A DNA stretch of 64,000 bases from Paroedura picta (GCF_049243985.1 NC_135375.1:25978490-26042489); one strand, 5' to 3'; positions 11,459-23,751 are shown, counted from the first letter of the stretch. Made by a program: numbers and translations. The notes: generated by a model not told the origin, from the sequence alone.

Positions 11459-12502
11459 AAAACTGCTGGAGTTTTACCCTATAACATTTGCTCTAATGTA
11501 CGTACTTACTGCTCCTACCAGAAATACTTACATAAGTGCAAAAAAAACACTACTTACCTAGATTCAACTATGTATCCACCTGCAAAAAGGCTAGTACAAA
11601 AAAACAAGCTGTATAAAACTCTTGGTGCAACAGCAAATTAAGCTACAAATAAGTGAAACATTCATTCAGAAAACATACAATTGCTAAAGAAATAATAAAA
11701 CAATTATTATGATTTATAAAAGAGGTAGGTTGCTACAGGAAAGGGCTGTGCTAAATGCAAAAGGCAACCACAGCTCAAACTCATGCATGGACAAAGTTCC
11801 TGAATCTGAAGGGGGGGGGGGAATCCAAGGGTTAGACTGCTTAAAGAAGAATCTCGTAAACAATTCCAAAGGACCAAACCACTAATGTGGAAAAGCAGTT
11901 TTATATACTAATCCCAGATTATTATCGTTTTATGTACTACTACTGGCCCACAACCACGTACCGGTTTACTCACAGCTATTTCTTTAAGAATGGACAAATA
12001 CAAAAGTCATGAACACTCATGTAGTCACTTAGTCTTGGGAAAGTCACTATGGCATAGTTTGCTACTATACAATCAAACCTGTGGGATCTAGTGTTGGGAA
12101 TCCTGGTTTGCAAAAGAAACTCAAGGTAAGGTTTGCCACAAAAGATGAAATATGTAATTATTTGCTAATTTTTGGTAAGACAAGGAGAAAATGAGCAAGC
12201 CTGAAAATTGCTCTAGGGTTGTAAATATGGGAGGGGTGTGTGGATGATTTGTTGTTATACCTGAACCATGCCCATGCCTCTCTGTTGAAAACAGAAGGGC
12301 ACAACCAAATAAATGTGCATGGGACCACTCTTTTTGCCATTACTTTGGGAGAACATGCCTAACCTGAAGATAGGTAATCGTAAACTCAGGTCCCCTCTCC
12401 CTCACAACTATCAAGCCAACAAGTATATTGTTATTATATGTTTATATTTGACAAACTGTGCTTTGGCGATATATTACATGCTATAAAAACAGTCCCTGTG
12501 AA

Positions 12503-12528
12503 TTTCAAGATCCAATGACAATCTTATT
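12503..12528 (+). repeat. 26-bp block repeated at 13493-13518
   Basis: Starts TTTCAAGATCCAATGACA and recurs exactly 990 bases downstream, two bases past the end of the hAT element at 13121-13490. Confidence 0.85.
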
Positions 12529-13120
12529 TTAGGGTGACTAATTAAGGAGATATTTTTGTATCTGACCTGAAGTTATCAACAAACCAATGATTTTCTTTCA
12601 TTTAATACTCTGTGTTAGCAAGTAAAGTGCTGTATTAGCCCCCTAAACCCATTCATTATTCCCCCAACTGACTTTTTTGAGGGGAAGTGCGGTTGGTATT
12701 TCGCCGATCCTGCAGTCTTCCAAACTGTTCCGGCCCATCTCAGATATTCTCTGACTTATGTATGCAACTGTATAGGAAAGGTGCAAGACATGCTACAGGT
12801 AACAATTTAACTTGTACACTATATGAAAATGCACATAAGGGAATCATTTCCAAGAATGATCCCATGTCAAAAACCCCCTCTATGTGGGTAGCATTTAACC
12901 TTTTATTTCCACAACATGTAAACTTGACCTCAGATCTAAATTTGATGTGGACATCTTCTGTGTACTTTTATTTGATAGGGCTGTGCAACCTTTGTTCCTG
13001 GAGTTTTGAATTGGACCTAAAGTACCATTTTACAGCCCAGTAATTTGCCTATTGTCCCATGGTAACTGCATGTCATTGCGATACCATCAATACCAGTTCA
13101 GAGTGTCAGAGCACTTAGAG

Positions 13121-13490
13121 CAGGGGTTCTCAACCTGGGGGTTGGGACCCCTTTGGGACCCCTTTCATGGGGGTCGCGGCAGGGCAAGCAGCTTGGTCGG
13201 GGGGCTCCATCTACACAACAGCCTTGTGGGGTAGATTGAGGTAGCGTTCATCTGACTGGAGCAGCGGAAAAGAGCAAGATCAGCATGGTGGGACAAGAGG
13301 CAGAACTGAACTGAGAAACCCCAGGAAAAAAACAATGTATATACAATCATGAACAATGGATCTTCATGACATTGGTCAGTTTCAGTTAAATTTCTGTGAA
13401 AGAACACTTGCATAATTTTATGGTTGGGGTCACCACAACATAAGGAACTGTGTTAAAGGGTTGCGGCATTAGGAAGGTTGAGAACCACTG
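13121..13490 (-). mobile_element. SPIN-like hAT element, non-autonomous
   Basis: The right end reads TTGCGGCATTAGGAAGGTTG AGAACCACTG and, further in, TTATGGTTGGGGTCACCACA. The left end reads CAGGGGTTCTCAACCTGGG then GGGACCCCTTTGGG. These match the two ends of SPIN/URR-type hAT elements as remembered. Target duplication is weak: ACTTAGAG left, ACTTTCAA right. Confidence 0.65.
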
Positions 13491-14076
13491 ACTTTCAAGA
13501 TCCAATGACAATCTTATTGTCATCAGAGCGGGCAGACCCACGTGTGACTCCCCACTTTACCACTTTCAGAGGGTAGCTGTATTAGACTGCAGTAGGAGTA
13601 CCTGATAGATGAACAAGGTATCTTGGCTATAAAAGAGAGAAACATGGAAGAAGAGAAGGGTTGCAAAAAAAATTATCATTTTATATTATGTTGGGCCGGG
13701 GCACTGACACTACTGCTGACCAATAATCACACTAAGGACTGTAGGCTTAGTTTGCATGAGTCTAACAGGCCTCCAATGTAGCTTTTGCTGTCGAATACAA
13801 AATATGAATAGTTGCAAGTATTTGCTAGTCATTTAAGACATATTTTGATTCATCAACAGGATATAAACATGTTTAGGATTTAAAAACATGTAATAAAATT
13901 ATCATATGACGTAACCAGATGTCAGGAGTCTTACTGCTGCCAGGCCTAAATATTAAAGAAAACACTATATCATGGTTTTGAAGAATGTTCCTTTCAAATA
14001 AGTTTTAAAACATGGGGATGAGAGGAAAACAAAATCTTGAGGCATCGTAGCTGCATTTTCACTTCTATGCCTGTTG

Positions 14077-14295
14077 CCAGTACAGTGCTATGGTTAAGAG
14101 TGACGTCCTCTAATCTGAAGAACTGGGTTTGATCCCTCACTCTTCCACATACAGGCAGCTGAGTGACCTTGAGCCTGCTACAGTTCTCTGAGGAGCTCTC
14201 TCAGCACCACCTACCGCACTAGGTGTGTTGTGTGGAGGGGAAGGGAAGGCAATTTTAAGCTACCTTGGGACTCCTTCGAATAGTGAAAAATGAAG
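14077..14295 (+). repeat. Sauria-type tRNA SINE
   Basis: Head, CTGAAGAACTGGGTTTGATC B box, CAGCTGAGTGACCTTGAG body and TTGGGACTCCTTCGAATAGT tail. Confidence 0.75.
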
Positions 14296-14465
14296 GGCCT
14301 AAAACCCAACTATTTTTGTTGTTTATTAATTGGGGTGCTGCTGTTGGGACCAGAACCATCAGCAGGCAATTTTTTACCTGCTTTGAGTGACAACAAAATT
14401 TCACATCGCAGTCAAATAACGGGAGAAGAGCGGGGGGGAATAGCTCCTGAGGGGATTCACTTGTG

Positions 14466-14550
14466 GATGGGAAGGCGGCTGTAAGCCGCTTTGAGCCTCC
14501 TTCGGGTAGGGAAAAGCGGCATATAAGAACCAACTTCTTCTTCTTCTTCT
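14466..14550 (+). repeat. Sauria SINE 3' fragment
   Basis: GTAAGCCGCTTTGAGCCTCC, then GCGGCATATAAGAACCAACT and a (TTC)n tail. It sits about 0.8 kb upstream of the SNX18 start codon. Confidence 0.8.
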
Positions 14551-14671
14551 AGTTCAAATGGGTAGCCTTGTTGGTCTCAAATACTACAACGCAATCTGAG
14601 TCCAATGGCACCTTTAAGACCAACAAAGATTTATTCGGTATGGAGGCGGTAAGTAACTTGCTTCTTCAGAC
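14551..14671 (+). repeat. Penelope-like terminal fragment
   Basis: GGGTAGCCTTGTTGGTCTCA, GAGTCCAATGGCACCTTTAA, AACAAAGATTTATTC, then a CTTGCTTCTTCAGAC remnant that could be one half of a decayed hammerhead. It directly abuts the SNX18 CpG island. Confidence 0.4.
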
Positions 14672-14689
14672 TTCTTTGGAAGGGAATCC

Positions 14690-16700
14690 CATCAGCGGGC
14701 GAGGGCAACCTCCCAAAAACAAAAGCGCGCTCCTTCTTAGCCGCCGCCCTTGGGGAGTGGCTGCGTTTCCCTTGCTCCCTTCCGGCCGGCCGACACCTAA
14801 CCCCGAAAGCTGAGCCCGCGGTCGGCGCTTGTCCTCGCCCGCCTTTTCTCCTCGCGCGCTGAGGCAGCAGCAGCAGCGGCGGCGGCGGCTCCTCCCGAGT
14901 CGGACGCCAGAGGGCAGGCCGGGCCCCCTGAAGCCGCCCCAACGAAGAGCGCTCGGCCCGGCCGTCACCCCTCCCTCCCCCGCCCCATCGATGGGGGCGG
15001 CAACTCTGCGCTCTGCTCCGAGGCCCTTTCTCTCGGCTCTGGATTAGCGAAACTGGCGACGTGGGACGGTCCCCCCCCCCACCTCCCCTCCACCCCGCCC
15101 CGCCGTCCACGCGCGAGGTGAAGCGGGGACTCGGGCGCCGACGAGGCTGACAGACAAACGCCTCAGCAGAGCCCGCCCGGAGGAGACTCCAGCCGGCCGC
15201 GAGGGAGGGAAGCCAGGCCAGGCCAGGCGAGGAGACCCCCCCCCCCCCGTTCTCCTCCTCCTCCTCCTCCTCCTCCGTGAGGCGGGCGAGCATCGCCGTT
15301 GTTGCCGGCGGCGGAGTGGGCGGGCGTTTGGCGGCGCTGCGGGGCGGCCCGTCGGCGCCTGCTCGCGGCCATCCTCGCCGGCCATGGCGCTGCTGCGGGC
15401 CCGGGCGCTGTACGACTTCAAGTCGGAGAACCCGGGCGAGATCTCGCTGCGCGAGCACGAGGTGCTGAGCCTGTGCAGCGACCAGGAGATCGAGGGCTGG
15501 CTGGAGGGCGTCAACAGCCGCGGCGACCGCGGCCTCTTCCCGGCCTCCTACGTCCAGGTCATCCGCGCCCCGGCCGCCGAGCCGCCCGCCCCGCTGCCCG
15601 CGCCCGCCCCGAGCCGCTACGCCAACCTGCCCTCCGGAGGCGGCGGCGGCGGCGGAGGCGGCTTCGAGCCCGTGGCGGCGGCCCCGCCGGCCGCCTTCCA
15701 CCCTCCGCCGGCCGCCGAGCCCTTCCAGCTGCCGCCGCCGCCGCTGTCGTCCGGCTACCCGTTCGCCTACGGCGGCTCTGCCTACCAGCCCAGCCAGGGC
15801 AGCGACGACGACTGGGACGATGACTGGGACGACAGCTCCACCGTGGCCGACGAGCCGGGCGTGCTGGGCAGCTCCTACCCGGACTACGAGAACGCGGGCG
15901 CGGGGCCCGCCGCGGGCAGGTACCGCCTCTCCACCCGCTCGGATCTGTCGCTCAGCTCCCGGGGCAGCCAGCCGGGCGCCCACCTGCATCACCCCGCCGG
16001 CGGGGGCGGAGGGGGCGGCGGCGGCGCCAAGAGCTCGGCCACGGTGAGCCGCAACTTGAACCGCTTCTCCACCTTCGTCAAGTCGGGCGGCGAGGCCTTC
16101 GTGCTGGGCGAGGCGTCGGGCTTCGTGAAGGACGGCGACAAGCTGTGCGTGGTGCTGGGCCCCCACGGGCCCGAGTGGCAGGAGAACCCCTACCCTTTCC
16201 AGTGCTCCATCGAAGACCCCACCAAGCAGACCAAATTCAAGGGCATGAAGAGCTACATCGCCTACAAGCTGGTGCCCAGCCACACGGGCCAGCAGGTGCA
16301 CCGGCGCTACAAGCACTTTGACTGGCTCTACGGGCGCCTGGTGGAGAAGTTCCCCGTCATCTCCGTGCCCCACTTGCCTGAGAAGCAGGCCACCGGGCGC
16401 TTCGAGGAGGACTTCATCTCCAAGCGCCGCAAGGGCCTGGCCTGGTGGATGGACCATATGTGTAGCCATCCGGTGTTGGCCCAGTGTGATGCCTTCCAAC
16501 ACTTCCTCACCTGCCCCAGCACCGATGAGAAGGCCTGGAAGCAGGGCAAGCGCAAAGCAGAGAAGGACGAGATGGTGGGTGCCAACTTCTTCCTGACCAT
16601 TAGTGTCCCCGCTGGCCATCCCACTTCTCTGGACCTGCAGGAGGTTGAAAGCCAGGTAGATAGCTTCAAGAGCTTCACTAAGAAGATGGACGAGAGCACC
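14690..16700. promoter_or_regulatory. CpG island over SNX18 promoter, 5'UTR and exon 1
   Basis: Base composition changes abruptly from AT-rich to very GC- and CpG-rich at about 14690 and stays so until about 16700, inside the coding exon. There is no clear TATA box; runs of CCCCCC, GGCGGCGG and a CCT repeat (15250-15276) precede the start codon. This is the usual TATA-less housekeeping promoter form. The exact transcription start cannot be placed. Confidence 0.8.
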
Positions 16701-16995
16701 ATTCAGCTCAATCAGACGGTGAACGAGTTTGCTCGCAAACAAGTCACTGGCTTCAAGAAGGAGTACCAGAAAGTGGGGCATTCCTTCAAGGGCCTCAGCC
16801 AAGCCTTTGAGATGGACCAGCAAGCTTTTTCAGTTGGCCTCAATCAAGCCATTGCCTTTACTGGAGAAGCTTACGATGCTATTGGTGAACTCTTTGCAGA
16901 CCAACCCAGGCAGGACCTGGATCCTGTGATGGATTTGTTAGCACTGTATCAGGGACATCTGGCGAATTTCCCAGACATCATTCATGTCCAAAAAG
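15384..16995 (+). CDS. SNX18: Sorting nexin-18, coding exon 1 (SH3, PX and most of BAR)
   Basis: This exon encodes residues 1-537 plus the first base of codon 538; with exon 2 the protein is 621 aa, close to mammalian SNX18. The SH3 domain (about 1-61) contains ALYDF (8-12), EIEGWLEG and [10 protein letters not shown] low-complexity linker follows, with Pro/Ala tracts and glycine runs near 86 and 207. Its acidic WDDDWDD motif (144-150) corresponds to the AP-1-binding segment of the family. The PX domain runs from about 268 to 385, with RRYKHFDWL from 307 for phosphoinositide binding. The BAR domain starts near 395. SNX18 bends membranes and works with dynamin and N-WASP in endosomal and autophagic traffic. 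The ATG has G at -3 and +4. The exon ends AAG|GTAATG; reading through instead adds [10 protein letters not shown] and a stop at 17028. Confidence 0.97.
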
Positions 16996-17879
16996 GTAAT
17001 GTAGCTGTAGTTATCAAAATAGCAATATAGAGTCAGTGCTCTTGAATTTTGCTTTGAAGGCTTTTGGAAAAATGGTGTATTCTGAAAAATATGTAAGCTG
17101 GATTTGACTTTGGCTTGCCCCATTCTTCTCTTTCCCTGGTGAATCACTATTAACTTTGCATTCTGCCAGGGTTCTGTTGAGTTGTTAAAACAAGGTCCCA
17201 TTAAAATACTACATACATAGCAGCATCTTTGATATGCAGAGATCTTATCTCTCTGATCAAATGCCTGTGATCTGCACACAAAGCTGGGTAATGCTAATTC
17301 ACAAAATGTACCGTGTGTCTTAAAGTTAGTTTTAGAACTTAAGGGGTTGCTTGAATAATTCAAGGACTATCTGTGTCTGTATGCTATACTATATATTCTT
17401 GTACCAGATGACAAACTACCTTTTTGCTCTATATTTGCATTCTTGAATTTTGCTCACATATGCATTAATAGGCTGTTCTCATAAACAATATAACTCCCTT
17501 GTAGTTGACATTTCCAGGCCTTTATCTCAAAAGGCATTCACTCTGCCTGTTTCTTTGTCCCTGATCTAATGTTTCTATGTGAAGTATTTAGGCCAGTGTA
17601 CAGTTGCTCCCTTCCCATTGATTTCAGTAGAACTAGAATGATGTAATTCTCCTTAGAATAGCACGCTTCGAATTTTTTAGTGGGTGAGCTACATGGAAAG
17701 AACTCTGTAATGTGTTGTAGTTAAGAATTGTGTGACTGAAAGTTTGATTTCATTTATACAGGTAAACTTGTATAAGTAATGTGGATTAGGACAAATTGGT
17801 TTACTAGTGAAAATTCATCACAAACCTGGCCTGGTTCATAGTCCGTAAACTGATGCTCATGGAAGCATCAAGCTTCTTC

Positions 17880-18228
17880 AAGCCATCTTGGTGTAGTAGT
17901 TAGAAGCACCTATTTCTAATCTGGCGAGCTGGGTTTGATTCCTCGCTCCCCCACTAAAGCTGTTCTGACAGAGCAGTAATATCAGGGCTCTCTCAGCCTT
18001 ACCTACCTCATAGGGCAGGGGTAGTCAAACTGGCAGCGAATGCTGGCAGGGGCTTCTGGGAATTGTAGTCCATGGACATCTGGAGGGCCGCAGTTTGACT
18101 ACCCCTGTCATAGGGTGTCTGTTGTAGGAAGAGGAAAGGGAAGGTGATTGTAAGCCACTTTGAGACTCCCTCTGGTAGAGAAAAGTGGCATATAAGAACC
18201 AATTCTTCCTCTTATTCTTCTTCTTCAA
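17880..18228 (+). repeat. Sauria SINE split by hAT MITE
   Basis: Head TTGGTGTAGTAGTTAGAAG and tail GTAAGCCACTTTGAGACTCC with (TTC)n. The family A MITE at 18016-18106 is inserted at the ACCTACCTCATAGGG site. Confidence 0.85.
18016..18106. mobile_element. hAT MITE, family A, one arm shortened
   Basis: TIRs CAGGGGTAGTCAAACT and AGTTTGACTACCCCTG. The exact 8-bp duplication TCATAGGG (18008-18015, 18107-18114) shows hAT-type insertion into the SINE. Most of the left arm between TIR and tip is missing. Confidence 0.9.
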
Positions 18229-20852
18229 ACACTTACCAAACTTTTGTCTAGTTCAGCTGTTCAGGCCATTTAAACTTAACAGCTGAGCAGGGCAGGTCTG
18301 CCAATCAGCGCTTAAGACTAAAATGGCTGCCAGCCATTTCAACCTAATTGCAGGGTGGGTCTGTCCATCAACTGTTAGGTTTAAATGGCTGCAAGCCATT
18401 AAACATACCCATATCACTCCCTTTTCAAAGCCGGGATCCAAACTGGCCAATTTGGGAAATTTTTGGTTCAGTTCAATTTGGGGTTTGGTTTGAGTGCCAC
18501 CATGAACCAGAATTTTTAGAGATGTGCCTATCCCTAATAAATATTGCCTATTTGCATCTTGTGTTTACCATCCTGGTAGCCAATTCCAATCAGTTAGTGT
18601 ATTCTGCAAGTTAAAGGGCAAAGATCAGAATACCTCCCATTGTAAATAATATAGTTTTAATTGTATTATGTTTAAGAGCCATTTTTCACTAGGAAACACA
18701 GTGACAGGGCAGAAGTTGTTATATAATATTCTAACAGCTAAAATAAGATTGTATAGGGACATCTAAGGACCAGTATGTATAATTCTCATTGAGATCAACT
18801 AAGGTGTCATATGCTTAACCTCTAAATGTATGATTAATCTATCCCATTAACATCTGAGATGCTTGTAAAGTTTTGTAAATGCTCCCATAGTTGCATTCAG
18901 GAATACAACAGGTGCTAGATTGGGGGGTGGGGGTGGAAGAAGTTTGCGGACAGCACCCCCTCCCCCCAGGACCAGGAAAGGCTGCAGGCAGCTAGTAGGG
19001 AACTCACTGGCAGGGGCAGCTCTCATGCAGCAGGGATCTGCAGCCTCCAAGCCTCAGAGGGAAGTGGAAGGAAGAGGGGGTGGTCAGGGGTGGGGGACTG
19101 AAGGTGATTGGTCTGCCTGCTGGACAGGCAGGCAAGCAGGTCGGAAGAGGAGGCACTCAGGGGCGGGACAGCTGCCCTGAGTGGGTATTAAGCGCTGAGT
19201 GGCACTTAAGCCATGAGACATGCTCCTACTCCAAACCCTTGCCAGAAATATATTATGGGGAACAGATTAAAATTAATACTGTGTAGGTGACCAAAGGTAA
19301 GTTTTTTTTGCAAACAATAACTTTGTGGTGGATTTTGCAAACGTATAAACAGTATCTGTTTAGAAAAAGGCACACTGAAAGTACCATTAAACTAAAATTT
19401 TATATGGAAATACACAGTTCTTGCCATAGGAAAACAAGGAATGAAGGTATTCATGGTAGATTTTTCTCTTTTTTGTATACAGAACTTTTTGAAAAGCTGT
19501 TTTAATTAGTACCGGTTTCACTATATTGTGGAGTCCTTTGCATTATACAATTTAGTGCCACTCTACAGCATTTATTTTAAATGCTGCCTGTACAGATAAT
19601 CAGTGTGATTACCATCTGAACACTATTACGTAGTCTATCATGAAAAGGCTTGATGGAGTTATTAATTTTAGCAGCCATCATTATAATTTGTATAAAATGT
19701 AATGTTAATTTGTGGTAGGATTTTTAGTATCACATTAATGTCTTTCTTTGGAGAAGCACTTGCAGCCAGTTTATTGATTAAAATGTGGGTTACTCATAGG
19801 TGAGGGCTTTATCTCATGGTGGAAGGCAGGGTAGAGAACATCGGGCTTGTAAGCCAACACGTTTCTGGAGAATTCTGGAGAACATGGAACCGTGGATTTA
19901 TGTTGGCAGGTACCATGTTTATTTTTTTTTAAGTTGTAGAGGTTCAGGCAACATCACAACATTTCATGACCACCTCTCAGGTATTACTTTCATCTCTTAA
20001 TACAGTACATCAGCCTGGAGGTGAGCCCATAGTACAGTATCTCCCAGATACTCTCAAGATAAAATGGCCTACATCAGGCCTGCACAGCTTGAGATCCACC
20101 ATGCCAGGTACAGCATACCATCCATATATTATGACCATCAGATGCTTGACGGTTCCCTGCTTTTGCAATTCCATTCCAATAACAAAATTATGGAGGTCTG
20201 TCAAGCTCTTTATGGGCCACCGCAAGTACTTGGTGGTCTACATTTGACTTGAATCATAACAATCTAAATAATTTGTGTTTTATTTGAGCATTTATACAGT
20301 GGCTGATTAAGGATTTATACTGGCAGCAATTCCAAAATCCTGGAGTACTCCAGAATGTGCCATAGTCCACAAGCAATAAAACTGAAAGAATTATAATTTC
20401 TGGCTAAGGTGACAGATTTTGGTATCCCAAACTGAGGATGCTCTAGCTCTATCATAATTTCATTGCAGCCTCTCTTGCATGCATTATCCATACTGGGGTA
20501 CAGTACACCTGGAAAGATGGAATTGTTTTCTCACCCATCACAACATTTTGTTACAGGGAAGAAGTCAGAATCTTGTTTCACAACACAAGCATTTTGGATT
20601 GGCAGATCGTTAAAGAGTTCCACAGTTCCCAGGTGGCCATAGCTATGGCAATTCCTCATAGTGAAGTAGTAGAGATGAGTTCTGCTGTCAAACCTACAAT
20701 TATGCTAAACATACTCTCCTCTCTCCATCCCCCCACCCCATTATTTAGATAAGAGGTTTGAAAATACAACAACAGAATAGGTAAACCATTTAGGTGACAG
20801 AGGAAGCAATCCTAAGTAAGTCTACTCAGGAGTAAGTTCCATGTTAATCAGT

Positions 20853-21372
20853 GACCTATTATGCACAGCAGCTGCTTTGCTGGGCTGCCGCCACACCATT
20901 CCCTGTGTATGCACGGGGGCGGGGCTCCCTGCCATATGCTGATGCCCAGGCGTAGTGTGCGCACATGTGCTGCACGCTGGGGCCAGGAAGCCCGGGATGC
21001 TGCCCGCCAGTGGCAGTGGCCAAGGGGGGAGTGGGGAGGGGCCTGGCCCCAACCGCATGCTGTCAGAGAGCAGCATGCAGCCCTCCCACCATGGTGGGGG
21101 CCAGGGGACGCCCCTGCCAGCTATGTGAAGCTCACAGGGGCATGCGGTATCCCTGCAGGGACATTGTAGGTCAGGACCGGGTGGGCCAAAAGGCCCGGCA
21201 CTGTAGGTTATACCCATGGTATCTAGGGGACTGCCGAAGGCCCATAAGGCAGGCCTCCCATAGCCCTGGGCCGGGCCATTCCTGTGCTGATGGCAGGGCA
21301 TGCATAATCGGGGATTTTCCCTGATGCTCTGCCTCCGCCAGCACAGGCATTTTGGCCTGTGCATAATGGGTC
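20853..21372. mobile_element. Harbinger-like MITE, 520 bp
   Basis: TIRs GACCTATTATGCACAG and CTGTGCATAATGGGTC, with 3-bp duplication AGT on both sides. The GC-rich interior has no transposase. It shares the TIR signature with 22947, 38604, 58868 and 61752. Confidence 0.7.
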
Positions 21373-22946
21373 AGTGGGACTTGCACCTAGGAAAGTTTCT
21401 CTAATCATGGCAGCCAGAATTATTCAGTCTCCAGATAAAAGTTTATAAAGATAATTTAGTTTATGGTTAAAAGAACAAAATCTTGTGAAATAAATCTTTG
21501 CCAGTGCCAGACCTTTATATATTGTGATTTTGGAGATGCTCACTAAAGTCTGGAAAATGGTGACGTATTTTTGGTACTATCTTGTTTTTTTTGAGTTTCA
21601 CTTTGGTGCCCTAGTCATTGTAAATAGTTCCCATCATCCTCTTGAAGTAAACTATCAGGAAATTAGTGAAGAAAACAGGAATACTGGTTTGCTTGCTCTT
21701 CATTGTAAAATTATGCTTCCTGCCATTGCCACCATGACACCTTGGGATTCTTCCTAGCTTGTTTTAGCTCTGTTGACCATACACGCAGGGATACCCACTT
21801 TGCAATCCATATATAGATTTTTCCTTTGTTGCAAGTCTTTACTGTTCAGAATTTAAACATTAAGCAAATACAATAATGGAAAATGTGACAGAAATAACTG
21901 AGAAACATGGATATATTGGTACTGGTTAAGGGAAAGTAAGTTTCCAGCATATCACATTTGGTCTGTCAGTGATGCTGGGAAATAAAGGAGGCTTCAAGTA
22001 CCCTCACAATAAAACTTTGTAGCGCACAGATGATTGCCAGGGTTAAAAAAAAAAGAGCACTAAATGCTTTGGAGTTTCCATACTGGTATAATTGACGCTT
22101 GTAATAGGAATGACTAGGATCATAATGTGTATTAGTATGGCTGTTCAAGAAATTTAAAATTAAGTGCGCATTTAAATGCCAGTTGAAGGGGCACTAAATG
22201 TGTTCACGTCTGTTGAAAATGGCACATGGGTGTTGTAGTGCTTCATTCTTCAAGTCGCTTTTTTTAGTTAGAAAAAAAGAGAACAAGCTACGAAAATTTG
22301 TCCCCCCACCCCCTTTTATTTCTTCTTTCCCTTCTTTGGTTGCCCCTGTAGCCCTTTCCCGTTTTCTTGCTTTTTTCTCTTCTTCCCACCCACCAGTCAA
22401 CCTGCCTTTATCTGCCCCCTTGTTTTCAGTTTTTCCTCCTTCCCAACCCCTGGTAGTCTGTCCCTGGGGAAAGTCTGGCTTAATTGTACAATGCCAGCCA
22501 CTAAGCCAGGCCCAGATACACAAGTCGAGGATAGTTTCTTCTGTATCCCTTTCTCCATACCATACAGTGATCAATCTTTTATTTTGTTTTTCTTGATAGC
22601 CTATTATCTCAATTCCAAAAGATTTAGACTGCTTTAAAGTTCTTGTTCAATACGATAGACTATGTTCAAACGACACATTATTTCTGAGATCTGCAATTAC
22701 TGTGTCTGGAAATAGGGTTGGATCCAGGCAAGTGTTTCCACAGGCACAAGGATTTCTGCCCGTTGACCACTGTTCCCTTTCCCATGACAGGCTGAAATGC
22801 TCCTTGAAATTCTGTTCCTAGGAACCTCTTGTACTTCAGGGTTTAGGATGGGTGTTTTGGGTTGCCAGGAGAGGGTAGATGTGCGAATCTGTTCTTCAGG
22901 TTTCTAGCCTAGGTCCATATAGTTCTACTGTACAAAGCAACCTCAG

Positions 22947-23280
22947 GGCCCATTATGCACGGCCACCGAAACGGCGATTTCGGGTCACATGGAAAACGCG
23001 GAGGGGGAAGACGCGACGCATACCGGTTATGTACGGGAGGGGGCGCGACGGCGGCAAAACCCAGAGTAACCGATTATGCACGCGGCGATCCGGGCGCCGC
23101 TTCTGGTTGCGCCCCGGTCACCCGGAAGCTGCGCTTTCTTCCGCGTTTCACTGACGCGGCTTTTTCGGCGGCATGCACCGAAGCTGCGGCCGGTTGCAGC
23201 CGGCTCCGTGCGTTATCGGTGATTTTAGTCGCCGCCATTCCACCCCGAATGTGCGCTAAAACCCCCGTGCATAATGGGTC
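22947..23280. mobile_element. CpG-dense Harbinger-like MITE, copy 1
   Basis: TIRs GGCCCATTATGCACGG and CCGTGCATAATGGGTC, 334 bp, with 3-bp duplication CAG (22944-22946, 23281-23283). Very CpG-rich. It has about nine differences from the equal-length copy at 61752-62085. Confidence 0.8.
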
Positions 23281-23751
23281 CAGCACTGTTACCCCTGTGC
23301 TGTTTTACCAATTGATGCAGGCAGTAACAGGCATCCTGTGTACTTTTCCTACCTGGATCTTTCCTACATGCCATAGATCTCCAAACTAACATTGAATTTG
23401 CCCCTGAACTAAGAAGCATTGCCCTCATACACTTAGAAAAGGTGAGACATAATATGCATGGGAATATTTTGAAGGGGGGGGGTTCCTATCAGTAAAATCT
23501 TTTAAAGTTATGGTTTAAATGAGTGTGCTATGAAAAGCCCCTCTCCTGCTCCTCTAGGCGAAAAAGGAATTTCGCATATCACATTGAACTGTGTAGCCAT
23601 TAGAAGTAGCATTGGATACTTGCACTGTTCCTGCATATTTCCAAGGCTATCAAAACACGAGAATCTTCGTTCCTTCTCAAATTTTGTAACAGTAATGTCA
23701 TGCAAGAAAACAATCTATGAGCAGAGGAGCATGCTTTGGATCTGACTCAAA

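Larger units (their letters stand above)
4520..14076. other. Intergenic region between HSPB3 and SNX18
   Basis: Apart from repeats listed separately, the stretches 4520-6094, 6193-6784, 7437-9675, 10016-11183, 11459-13112 and 13519-14076 look unique and AT-rich. I find no reading frame with recognisable domains, no RNA gene and no convincing regulatory cluster. A truncated SINE/L2-like tail may lie at 7255-7325 (- strand). Confidence 0.8.

Noticed and set aside
14631-16823. 730-codon open frame on the - strand across SNX18 exon 1
   Set aside because: It is a GC-driven shadow of the SNX18 coding exon and CpG island; the translation is Ala/Gly/Arg-rich with no domain, while the + strand is unmistakably SNX18.
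20020-20250. Possible repeat with CAGGCCTGCACA-type end
   Set aside because: No matching inverted end or target duplication could be found.
20822-21364. 180-codon frame on the - strand
   Set aside because: It fills the interior of the 520-bp Harbinger-like MITE and is low-complexity Pro/Gly/His/Cys.
22194-22596. Overlapping 126- and 132-codon frames on opposite strands
   Set aside because: They come from a polypyrimidine/polypurine tract that lacks stops on both strands; no motif.
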